From a virus, in the IMG/VR virus record IMGVR_UViG_3300008516_000251, positions 1-35,491 of that record: DNA of 35,491 bases. One strand, 5' to 3'. This document shows positions 17,982-23,953 of the stretch, in pieces; within the stretch, counting starts at the first letter, position 1, and each line of letters starts with the position of its first letter. A model generated the notes under the pieces. It made no database searches, was not told the DNA's origin, and saw nothing but the letters and a program-made list of their open reading frames with translations. The position numbers and the translations under genes are program-made.

Positions 17982-19418
17982 TTAGTAAATATCTCTTTCT
18001 CGTTTCTTTCTCTCTTCCACTCTTTTAAGAGTCTGTTCAAACAGTCTCTCCTCTTCGCCTTCCCAGTATTCTTTCGAGCCAATTTCTGGCATTTCTGTTT
18101 TATAAGTCTCTTGGTAATGATATGCTTGCCTATAAGCGTATAACATCGCATCTGTCAAGTGATTTGGCAACGCTGGGTTCTCTTCCACATCGCCATTCGG
18201 CTTCACCTTCCAAGTAAGATCTGTAAGTTCCGTTACCAGATCTTCACAAGTTCTATCTAATATCTTTACTTTTCCAGCAACGAAATCTGAATTCATAACC
18301 GCTATCCACTCGTGCTTCGTGGTTTTTTCAGCCGCTTGGACAGGGATGTCGTATCTGTATGCCAGTTCCTGCGTGATTGTCTTGGCTCCAGAGCCACCAG
18401 TATCCGCTACAATATATATTCCTGGATAAGAACCTATATATGACTTCAATTGAGCGGCTATACTGTCTGGGAGCATCTGTGGTTTCTTGAAACAATCTAT
18501 AATGTAAAAATGTGGATCATACTTTCTATAACATCCAACTATAAAGGCACAATCGCTGTTCCAGCCGATGTCAACCCCTGCTATATAAGCAAATTTATTA
18601 GTAGTTTCTTGAGGTAACTTATGGCTTAAGTTAAAACTAGGATTGAACCTATACACTAATTCGCTTTGCTCCACAGCCCATTGTCCAAGATACTCTCTCT
18701 GGAATATAGGGTCGTCTTCGATCTTGGGATTAGCGGCCTTAAGTTCTCGTATCTCTTCAAGATATTGTGAGGCTATATGGGGGTTTTGATCCGTTTTCCA
18801 ATGAAACTTTTCCCAATTAGGTAGATCTTTGGTAGTGGCATCATAGAAAATGCCCTTCATGACCGTCCTGGGCGTTCCTGTGAGGTATAACCTTCCGTGG
18901 GGACGCGCATCTAACAGCGTGGGCATCAAGATAGAATCGATAAGATATCTTAAGAGAGGAAATGAGAATGAACCGCTCTCGTCTATCGCCACCAAATCAA
19001 ATGCGGCACCCAAATATCGTTCTGCCTCTTCCATAGTGCCTTTGGCACCGCCACACTCTATAGAACTTCCATTGGGAAACACAGCCGTAAGAGAAACTTT
19101 ATTGAAAGTTATATTTAGACTATGAACAGCGTCTAGTTTCTGTAATATTTCCCAAGCGATACGCTTTATGTTTTCTCTGGTTAAAGCCAGATAAAGACAT
19201 CTACTGTTAGGATTGCGTAGACATTGTATAGCCATAAGAGAGCATATAGTCCAAGACTTGCCTGCTCTCCTGCTGGTGAGGATCGCTATCTTACGATGTG
19301 TTGTAGAGGCTACTGCTCGTTGCTCTGGGAACAATGAGTCAAGAATCTCTTCGGCCTTGCGCTTTGGCGCACAACGGCGTTCAAGTTCTTGTATTACTGC
19401 TAACAGCCTCTCGTCCAA
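17982..19418 (-). CDS. terL: Terminase large subunit, 478 aa (TTG start)
   Basis: ATPase-nuclease motor that packages DNA into the head. Walker A is SRRAGKS at residues 49-55. Walker B ends FDLVAIDE with D146 and E147. The coupling motif LTGTPR is at 179-184. RNase H-like nuclease residues are D283 (GVDIGW), D339 (IVADTGG) and D423 (LTDAMLYAYR). Only TTG 19418 gives a full-length ATPase domain: AAGGAG lies 11-16 nt upstream, and the next in-frame Met is beyond Walker A. The start is three bases after the stop of the 57-residue gene, so translation is probably coupled. The partner small subunit is not recognised by sequence. Confidence 0.93.
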   Translation of the reverse strand: MDERLLAVIQELERRCAPKRKAEEILDSLFPEQRAVASTTHRKIAILTSRRAGKSWTICSLMAIQCLRNPNSRCLYLALTRENIKRIAWEILQKLDAVHSLNITFNKVSLTAVFPNGSSIECGGAKGTMEEAERYLGAAFDLVAIDESGSFSFPLLRYLIDSILMPTLLDARPHGRLYLTGTPRTVMKGIFYDATTKDLPNWEKFHWKTDQNPHIASQYLEEIRELKAANPKIEDDPIFQREYLGQWAVEQSELVYRFNPSFNLSHKLPQETTNKFAYIAGVDIGWNSDCAFIVGCYRKYDPHFYIIDCFKKPQMLPDSIAAQLKSYIGSYPGIYIVADTGGSGAKTITQELAYRYDIPVQAAEKTTKHEWIAVMNSDFVAGKVKILDRTCEDLVTELTDLTWKVKPNGDVEENPALPNHLTDAMLYAYRQAYHYQETYKTEMPEIGSKEYWEGEEERLFEQTLKRVEERKKRERDIY

Positions 19419-19420
19419 TT

Positions 19421-19594
19421 TTACTCGCTCTCCTTTCCTTCAACAAATCTCACATAGACGCCAGGAATCACTTGAATTTCAACACCATCGTGTAGCGTCA
19501 TCATTTGTATTATTCTATCAGAGTTCGGTCGTGCGTTCACCCAACTTACGAACTTCACCCAATCCTTCTCGGGAACCACACATTTAAGATCCAT
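19421..19594 (-). CDS. Small hypothetical protein, 57 aa
   Basis: Starts MDLKCVVPEKDWVKFVSWVN and ends RFVEGKESE. ATG 19594 overlaps the stop of the previous gene as TGATG, and the stop lies two bases before the terminase TTG start, so it sits inside a tightly coupled gene string. It is predicted to be a helix followed by a beta hairpin. I recognise no family. It could help packaging, but that is inferred from position alone. Confidence 0.6.
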   Translation of the reverse strand: MDLKCVVPEKDWVKFVSWVNARPNSDRIIQMMTLHDGVEIQVIPGVYVRFVEGKESE

Positions 19595-19827
19595 CAGTCG
19601 TCGTCCTTCTTCTTCGACTTGCCCACCCTGTTTTTCTCCACATCCACCTCATATGAAATCCAAATGATATTATTCATGGGGATGAAAACCGTAAGCCCAC
19701 GCTTCGTGTTGGTCATTTCCACTCCTTCCCTTACCTTCTTTAAACTTATGTGTGCCTCGTTTTTAATGTGATTATTTCCTTCATGAGAAAATATTACAGT
19801 ATGTACTCTTAAACTTTTAATATTCAT
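19594..19827 (-). CDS. Small hypothetical protein, 77 aa
   Basis: AAAGGAGAG precedes ATG 19827, which directly abuts the acetyltransferase-like gene's TAG. The first 60 residues are beta-rich (LTVFIPMNNIIWISYEVDV). The tail is strongly basic then acidic (KNRVGKSKKKDDD). No family is recognised. The string of abutting genes before terminase suggests a common mRNA. Confidence 0.6.
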   Translation of the reverse strand: MNIKSLRVHTVIFSHEGNNHIKNEAHISLKKVREGVEMTNTKRGLTVFIPMNNIIWISYEVDVEKNRVGKSKKKDDD

Positions 19828-20271
19828 CTACTCTCCTTTAGACTCTGCTAGTAAATATGGTCTGTATTGTAAATTCCACTTGTCCTCGTAATGTGGGATA
19901 GCGGATGTTCTGACCGTGTAATTAATTGGCTTGATAAATCCGTTGAACGCTTCATCCATTAACCGTGTAGCCACTTTAGCCTTACGAAATGATTTTTTTA
20001 TATATATGTAGTGTAGCACTCTTCTATCATTATTATATACTATATACCCAAAAATCTGTGAGGAGTTGGATGGATTAACGGCGACGAGCATATTCGAGGA
20101 AGCGAGGATGCGGGCTATAAGGGCGGCGGCGGCAGCGTTATACCAGTGTCTCTCTAGAACATCAAAAGGCTTATTATATCGTAGGGATGTGATCCAAGAA
20201 TTATATAGATATGACTTATCATCGGGACACGGCTCACGACATACGATATCTAGATCATATGATGTCATCAT
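19828..20271 (-). CDS. GNAT-like N-acetyltransferase, 147 aa
   Basis: The central strand-helix motif FGYIVYNNDRRVLHYIYIKK followed by SFRKAKVATRLMDEAF matches the acetyl-CoA-binding motif A region of GNAT enzymes, with a degenerate R/Q-x-x-G-x-G/A loop (FRKAKVA in place of yRgkGig). An N-terminal SYLYNSWITSLRYNKP segment resembles phage GNAT-like proteins encoded just upstream of terminase genes. The substrate is unknown. The imperfect loop means catalysis is uncertain, and it may be a structural relative. It overlaps the preceding gene by 17 bases. Confidence 0.6.
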   Translation of the reverse strand: MMTSYDLDIVCREPCPDDKSYLYNSWITSLRYNKPFDVLERHWYNAAAAALIARILASSNMLVAVNPSNSSQIFGYIVYNNDRRVLHYIYIKKSFRKAKVATRLMDEAFNGFIKPINYTVRTSAIPHYEDKWNLQYRPYLLAESKGE

Positions 20272-20548
20272 CGTCGAACATCTCTGGGGTAAATTGTATA
20301 AAGGAATCGGGCTGTTGTATGTCTGGGTCTTGATTCATGCCCAACATCCATTCCATCCACTTGGGGAACTTCACATTGATCTCGCCACCTTGCCCAAAGA
20401 AGCCTTCATCACAAAATGTCTTAAGATCTTTAAACTTATCTTTACAGTATGTCTCATATATTGGCTTAAGGAAAGAATGGATAGCGACTGTCATGTCTAT
20501 CTCGCCTCGTACCAAGTTGTCTTGTTCTATGTTGTTAATCTTATCCAT
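20255..20548 (-). CDS. Hypothetical protein, 97 aa
   Basis: ATG 20548 (MDKINNIEQDNLVRGE) has GGAG 11 nt upstream and overlaps the upstream stop by eight bases. A TTG-started extension is possible but less likely. The N-terminal half is helical (EIDMTVAIHSFLKPIYETYCK). The C-terminus is acidic, ending in four consecutive Asp. It lies three genes upstream of terminase, where a small terminase subunit often sits, but I see no DNA-binding helix-turn-helix, so I do not assign that role. Confidence 0.6.
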   Translation of the reverse strand: MDKINNIEQDNLVRGEIDMTVAIHSFLKPIYETYCKDKFKDLKTFCDEGFFGQGGEINVKFPKWMEWMLGMNQDPDIQQPDSFIQFTPEMFDDDDII

Positions 20549-20975
20549 TATGTCTTCTCCGCCACTTTTCTGCTCTGGAACTTTGTGCAGCCATCTCTTG
20601 GTCTTGCTGTGACACCCCAACGGCTTTAAGTTCTATGCTCTTCTGCTTCTCTATGCCCTCAAGATCTCTAATCAATTCATTCTTATGTGCTTGTAGTGCT
20701 ATCTCGACCTTATGACGCACGCTGTCGAGATCGTATAACACTTCCTCTTTAGCGAGTCTCAACTCATATGGAAGCAACAAAAGCAACCTGTCTACATCAT
20801 CTACAGTTACGGGAATATCATGAATAAATATCATAGGTTCTCTATCACCATCACCAAATACTGTATCCACCCTTACATCTCGATAGAATTCCCCTAACTT
20901 ATCGGCTAGTTGTTGTAGCCATAGAATTTCTAGCAGATCACTAAACTCCTCTTCATTCGGCTTCTCGTAGTCCAT
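20541..20975 (-). CDS. Hypothetical helical protein, 144 aa
   Basis: ATG 20975 (MDYEKPNEEEFSDLLE) follows AAGGAGAAGGACG and overlaps the cold-shock gene by 23 bases. A longer TTG-type start upstream would mean a much deeper overlap. The protein is acidic and helical, with a central beta segment (EPMIFIHDIPVTVDDVDRLL) and a long C-terminal coiled coil (residues about 75-125). Small terminase subunits can look like this, but there is no diagnostic motif. Unrecognised. Confidence 0.55.
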   Translation of the reverse strand: MDYEKPNEEEFSDLLEILWLQQLADKLGEFYRDVRVDTVFGDGDREPMIFIHDIPVTVDDVDRLLLLLPYELRLAKEEVLYDLDSVRHKVEIALQAHKNELIRDLEGIEKQKSIELKAVGVSQQDQEMAAQSSRAEKWRRRHNG

Positions 20976-21204
20976 CGTCCTTCTCCTTAACAACCTGAAT
21001 CTGTGTTGCCATAATTCCCTGATCGTTTTTGTCCAGCATAAACGACACCATAGCATCTGCGTCTAGAGTTTTATATTCCTCTTCGCTTACGATATGTGCC
21101 CAATGACAAAATACATCCTTTGGGAAATCGGGGCACGCTAGAAATCCAAAGCCCTTCTTCGCATCAAACCATACAACTCTTCCAAAATACTTATCTTTTT
21201 CCAT
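20953..21204 (-). CDS. Cold-shock domain (CspA-like) protein, 83 aa
   Basis: Single OB-fold nucleic-acid-binding protein. RNP1 is KGFGFL at residues 17-22 and RNP2 is VFCHW at 31-35. The usual GRVVWFDAKKG opening is present. The typical end segment (VSFMLDKNDQGIMATQIQVV) completes a normal-length CSD, with a short acidic extension. It probably binds single-stranded RNA or DNA and may act as an RNA chaperone or antiterminator. AAAGGAG precedes ATG 21204. Phage-borne Csp genes are known. Here it lies early in the leftward unit, before the packaging genes. Confidence 0.9.
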   Translation of the reverse strand: MEKDKYFGRVVWFDAKKGFGFLACPDFPKDVFCHWAHIVSEEEYKTLDADAMVSFMLDKNDQGIMATQIQVVKEKDDGLREAE

Positions 21205-21207
21205 TTT

Positions 21208-21549
21208 CTATTTCTCCTTTAGAATAATATTACATACTATATCTGTACCTCTCAATAAAGATATAGTATTATCTTTGTGTTGACGCGGTGCTACACAGCG
21301 AACAAGACTGTGTGGAAACGGCATCACGATTGCTATGCGATGTTTATACGCACCTTCGCAAACTTCTTCATAATTACAATGATCTCCAATATCTTGCTGC
21401 AGTTCGAGCCAAGAATCACAACTCATAACAGCATAATCAGGGGCAGAATGCACTCCACCATCTTGTTCGTGCCACTTTACATATGCTCTTATGATTGCTT
21501 CTTCACAGGAAAGATTAACAGCATTATATTGTATACATTCTTTTTCCAT
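21208..21549 (-). CDS. Hypothetical protein, 113 aa
   Basis: AAGGAGATATAAGAA precedes ATG 21549. The protein begins MEKECIQYNAVNLSCEEAII and has five cysteines, with a beta-rich second half (HRIAIVMPFPHSLVRCVAP). No signal peptide or membrane segment is seen. No family is recognised. It is the first protein gene after the tRNA in the leftward direction. Confidence 0.55.
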   Translation of the reverse strand: MEKECIQYNAVNLSCEEAIIRAYVKWHEQDGGVHSAPDYAVMSCDSWLELQQDIGDHCNYEEVCEGAYKHRIAIVMPFPHSLVRCVAPRQHKDNTISLLRGTDIVCNIILKEK

Positions 21550-21666
21550 TTCTTATATCTCCTTGATATTATTTGATAACGCATCGCGTCTAATAGGGTT
21601 TTGCTCCCGAAGAAGTTCGGAATATGTCGTCTTAAACCATTAATTGGTTAATAGGCGGTCTTTATA

Positions 21667-21735
21667 TGCTCCACCGAGGAATCGAACCCCGCTGTATCGG
21701 GTTAGAAGCCCAACATGGCGTCCTTACCGTGGAGC
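21667..21735 (-). tRNA. tRNA-Arg (anticodon TCT), shortened D-arm
   Basis: The acceptor stem GCTCCAC/GTGGAGC is perfect (7 bp) with discriminator A. The anticodon stem is TTGGG/CCCGA with loop CTTCTAA, giving anticodon TCT, which reads AGA. The variable loop is 5 nt. The T-arm CGGGG-TTCGATT-CCTCG is complete. Only 15 nt lie between the acceptor and anticodon stems, so the D-arm is reduced compared with the usual 18-20 nt or more. CCA is not encoded. AGA is a frequent arginine codon in the phage genes, which suits a codon-supply role. Its 5' end directly touches the stop codon of the gene before it. Confidence 0.75.
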
Positions 21736-22056
21736 CTAATTGGTTAGGGATGAGATCAGACGGTTCGTGTATTCAGAGATCTCCTTATCGCTCATCTTCG
21801 CTAGATCCATAGACTTCAATTCATTCAGTTTTTCCAAACTACATATATTCGATAGGCTTCGTGTCAAGTGACCCACTATAATTGCGAGATCTTTCGCACG
21901 GATCGAGGAGTCACGAGCCTTGATTAATGAGTATGCCATTAAATTTTTAAGTTCATTTAGGAGTTTGTTTGTTGATGGGGAGGGAACAGAGCCTATAGAA
22001 GACTCTGGTGTGATGATGGTGCGGCTTACATGACCTTTTGGGCTCTTATTACCCAT
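21736..22056 (-). CDS. Hypothetical protein, 106 aa
   Basis: AAAAGGAGCAC precedes ATG 22056. The first 30 residues are Ser/Thr/Pro-rich and probably disordered (MGNKSPKGHVSRTIITPESS). The rest is predicted as several helices (NELKNLMAYSLIKARDSSIR; DLAIIVGHLTRSLS; LEKLNELKSMDLAKMSDKEI). A small-terminase or regulator role is possible from size and helicity, but no motif proves it. Its TAG stop is followed without a gap by the tRNA. Confidence 0.6.
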   Translation of the reverse strand: MGNKSPKGHVSRTIITPESSIGSVPSPSTNKLLNELKNLMAYSLIKARDSSIRAKDLAIIVGHLTRSLSNICSLEKLNELKSMDLAKMSDKEISEYTNRLISSLTN

Positions 22057-22208
22057 ACTTGTGCTCCTTTTACCACAATCCGAGGACTTTTAAGTCCATA
22101 ATCACAAAAATTCCGCTAACTTACCGCACTTCCCCGTTAATATGGGAAATTTTATGTAGAGGGCAAGAAAGAGTTAAATGTATAAATATTAAGGTCTGTG
22201 TAATACAG

Positions 22209-22300
22209 TGGCTTTATGGTTAACAGTTTCACAAACTACAGTTCGTGGCTTTATGGCTTTATGGCTTTATGACTTTATAGTTAACAGTTCGTGGCTTTAT
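22209..22300. repeat. Iteron-like GGCTTTATG repeats, candidate replication origin
   Basis: The 423-bp gene-free stretch 22057-22479 contains five copies of GGCTTTAT(G) plus a variant GACTTTATA. Three copies run directly head to tail (22246-22270). GTTAACAG occurs twice, flanking the cluster. AT-rich sequence (AAATGTATAAATATTAAGG) lies just to the left. Clusters of short direct repeats beside AT-rich DNA are usual for iteron-type origins or repressor arrays. I see no initiator gene, so the origin role is inference. Confidence 0.4.
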
Positions 22301-22321
22301 GGTTTACGACCTTAACAAAAT

Positions 22322-22368
22322 GTTGAGAGGAGAGTCTCTGGTCAACAAAACTGGACTCTCCTCTCAAC
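22322..22368 (-). terminator. 15-bp perfect inverted repeat, possible leftward terminator
   Basis: GTTGAGAGGAGAGTC and its exact complement are separated by 17 nt. In the leftward direction the stem is followed by ATTTTGTTAAGG, a short U-rich tail, and it lies 112 nt after the zinc-finger gene's stop. It may end the short early transcript from 23.5 kb. It could instead be a protein-binding site next to the repeat cluster. Confidence 0.5.
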
Positions 22369-22479
22369 GGAACTCTTTTATCTTTCGGCATAAGAAACAA
22401 TTTTACGGTGGGGATGTCTGTAATCTTGTTTTATGAAACATGGAGTTTGAATTTGGCCGATGTAGTTGAGTTCCTGGTA

Positions 22480-22782
22480 TTACACAAGATTATTGATAGT
22501 TTTCTTCTGATGAATGTCAATTAACTTTTTAAGGCAAGATCTATACTGCGGCCAATCTTCCAGAATCTCTTCATCGTAAGCACTTAAGTCTAGATCTGTT
22601 TCTTTCCACCAAGAAAAATAACTATCGTCATTTCTGTTTTGCCAATCGCCACCAGATCTTTTTGTACAACCTGATTTATATCTTTGTTGGCGATAGTGTT
22701 TAGAACATAATCGTCTACTATAAATCTTCTGCTTACAAGAAGCAACGGCACATTCGCCTTTTCTGCTTAAATGTTTAGACAT
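22480..22782 (-). CDS. Zinc-finger protein related to HNH-associated fingers, 100 aa
   Basis: The N-terminal finger C11-x4-C-x9-C-x2-H (CAVASCKQKIYSRRLCSKHY) has exactly the spacing seen at the N-terminus of the double-HNH protein at 23934. The rest holds aromatic and acidic helices (DDSYFSWWKETDLDLSAYDE) but no HNH catalytic residues. It may be a DNA-binding regulator or the remnant of a homing-type endonuclease. ATG 22782 overlaps the end of the DUF3820-like gene by eight bases. Confidence 0.65.
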   Translation of the reverse strand: MSKHLSRKGECAVASCKQKIYSRRLCSKHYRQQRYKSGCTKRSGGDWQNRNDDSYFSWWKETDLDLSAYDEEILEDWPQYRSCLKKLIDIHQKKTINNLV

Positions 22783-22993
22783 TATTACCCCGCTTTTTGC
22801 GAGACTTTTTCCTTTTAAAAAAGGTAGGTTTCTCTCCTTTGAAAATATTGGCTAAATAGCCAAGAGAACCTGTTTTACACTCACTTATGACCCAGCAGAT
22901 ATAGGCTGGATCGGTTTCCATAACCTCGGAAACCAAGACATTTTTATACTTACCACACGGCATCTTAAGCCGAGAAGCGATTAAATCTAACAT
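22775..22993 (-). CDS. DUF3820-like small protein, 72 aa
   Basis: MPCGKYKNVLVSEVMETDPA followed by YICWVIS matches the short DUF3820 / exonuclease X C-terminal pattern (MPFGKYKG...P.YL.W). Such domains occur alone in phages and are thought to bind DNA or partner proteins. ATG 22993 is chosen because AGGTGGTAAA precedes it. ATG 23032 would add 13 residues but has no ribosome site. The tail is very basic (KKSRKKRGN). It is the first gene of the leftward unit. Confidence 0.65.
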   Translation of the reverse strand: MLDLIASRLKMPCGKYKNVLVSEVMETDPAYICWVISECKTGSLGYLANIFKGEKPTFFKRKKSRKKRGNNV

Positions 22994-23072
22994 TTTACCA
23001 CCTAATACCTTTACTGGTGTTTGAATGTTCATCAACCAAGGTTGAAGAGAGAAAAAGAAAAAACTCTAACTC

Positions 23073-23360
23073 TGTTGTGTGAGGGACGAACACAACATCC
23101 CCAGCGGTTGGGATGCCTTCGGCATCTTAACCTGGAATAATATTAACTTGAAACCTTATTTGTAGAACCTAACCGTTTGCCTATATCCCCAGCGACATTT
23201 CAGTCGCAGTCTCGGATACTTTGTCCCTTCGGGACTCACCGAGCGTGAATAGTAGTGCATTTATGTAGGCCACCCCTTGGTTTCTAGAGGCAGTATTGCC
23301 ATTGCTGACAAGTTGCTCTGGGCAGTTCGTATGTTGACCAGACCCAGCGGTCCTACACAA
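23073..23360 (-). ncRNA. Multi-hairpin leader or structured RNA candidate
   Basis: No convincing gene lies here, but stable stems are dense. They include TGTTGTGT/ACACAACA (23073-23097, with an AAAAAA run to its left that would be a T-run leftward), GATGCC-TTC-GGCATC (23112-23126), TATCC/GGATA enclosing GCGAC/GTCGC (about 23184-23218), GTCCC-TTC-GGGAC (23223-23235) and GACC/GGTC near 23340. CCCAGCG occurs three times. A leftward promoter lies 120-150 bp upstream, so it would be the 5' leader or a separate RNA of that unit. The strand is inferred. No known class is recognised. Confidence 0.35.
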
Positions 23361-23458
23361 GTTGTTGAAATCCAACTTAAGTTTGAGGTTCAAAATCGTT
23401 CTCCATAATAATTACTTAACCGACCCGCTTCATTTGTCAAGACATTTCGAGTCGCCAA

Positions 23459-23540
23459 CCTATATGTTTTGGATTTAGTAGATTTTATCAGATGGATCAC
23501 GATTTTCAAACAAAATCTACTAAATCCAAAACATATAGGT
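23459..23540. repeat. Long inverted repeat between divergent operons
   Basis: A 28-bp perfect arm (23459-23486) is repeated in reverse complement at 23512-23539, with a 25-nt spacer. One further base pair (23458 with 23540) extends it to 29 bp, and a bulged GCCAAC/GTTGG continues it. It lies exactly between the leftward and rightward units. It may be a cruciform, paired operator or origin-type site. Confidence 0.85.
23482..23509 (-). promoter_or_regulatory. Leftward sigma70-like promoter in inverted-repeat loop
   Basis: On the minus strand TTGAAA (five of six to TTGACA) is followed after 16 nt by TAAAAT (five of six to TATAAT). It lies largely in the spacer of the long inverted repeat and would start transcripts near 23475 toward the structured region and the leftward genes. 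Confidence 0.55.
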
Positions 23541-23543
23541 GTT

Positions 23544-23561
23544 GGAAACAGATCTGTTTCC
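23544..23561. promoter_or_regulatory. 18-bp perfect palindrome, operator-like
   Basis: GGAAACAGATCTGTTTCC is a perfect palindrome, 35 bp before the first rightward gene and 5 bp after the long inverted repeat. Its length and symmetry fit a dimeric repressor site controlling the rightward operon. The repressor is not identified. Confidence 0.55.
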
Positions 23562-23595
23562 TAGTCCGAAATTAAATGATGGAGGTGGTAATGTC

Positions 23596-23826
23596 TTGAC
23601 AAAACTGATAAAACGCATCAAGTCGCTGGAAATAATACAGATGGAAGTTATGGCAAAAATAGACAAATTGCTTAAAAGACTAGAGGATTTAGAAAAAGAG
23701 TGGGAGACCGAGCACCTACCAGATATTGAAAACTTACTACTATTTAAGGAGGGCGATGATGAGGAATTTCAACCCGATAGCGCGTATAGTGTTGAGAGCG
23801 ATGGTTACAGCGGGGAAGAACATTGA
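23596..23826 (+). CDS. Small coiled-coil protein, 76 aa
   Basis: Read from TTG 23596, with GGAGGTGG 8 nt upstream. An ATG just before it is out of frame and meets a stop at once. A GTG at 23539 would run through the palindrome and is less likely. The protein is a continuous charged helix (LIKRIKSLEIIQMEVMAKID...LLKRLEDLEKEWETE) with an acidic tail. It may be a regulator or dimerising partner. No family is recognised. Confidence 0.5.
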   Translation: MTKLIKRIKSLEIIQMEVMAKIDKLLKRLEDLEKEWETEHLPDIENLLLFKEGDDEEFQPDSAYSVESDGYSGEEH

Positions 23827-23953
23827 CAGTTTCTTGATTTCAAATAATATTACCGATCCTGTGGAGATCTCCGAGATAAAGAAAATGTTTGGGAAAAAAA
23901 GAAGTAGAGTTGTAAACACAAGGAGGTTTAAAGATGGTTACGAGAGTCTGTAG
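23756..23953 (+). CDS. Small basic hypothetical protein, 65 aa
   Basis: AAGGAGGGCG lies right before ATG-ATG at 23756/23759. The reading frame overlaps the coiled-coil gene for 71 nt and the HNH gene for 20 nt. The product is basic, with a possible helix-turn-helix-like middle (DPVEISEIKKMFGKKRSR). The strong ribosome site is the main support. The overlaps on both sides make it less certain than its neighbours. Confidence 0.45.
   Translation: MMRNFNPIARIVLRAMVTAGKNIDSFLISNNITDPVEISEIKKMFGKKRSRVVNTRRFKDGYESL

Noticed and set aside
20066-20629. Rightward 187-codon open frame over the acetyltransferase-like region
   Set aside because: It runs antisense to three tightly packed leftward genes with good ribosome sites and has no recognisable domain or ribosome site.
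21580-21660. Second tRNA or terminator next to the tRNA
   Set aside because: Only a 5-bp hairpin (CCGAA/TTCGG) is visible, without tRNA arms or a U-run after it.
20541-22056. Assignment of a terminase small subunit
   Set aside because: The 97-, 144- and 106-residue proteins are all candidates by size and place, but none shows a helix-turn-helix or family motif, so naming one would be guesswork.
23181-23393. Leftward 70-codon open frame in the structured region
   Set aside because: It coincides with several hairpins, has no ribosome site and reads as translated RNA structure (SRRDKVSE over a perfect stem).
23060-23400. Group I intron or HNH-linked guide RNA
   Set aside because: I could not match the conserved core elements or a split host gene; stems alone do not prove either class.
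23459-23540. Protelomerase (hairpin telomere) site
   Set aside because: The arms are separated by 25 nt instead of forming a continuous palindrome, no protelomerase gene is seen, and the genome appears circular.
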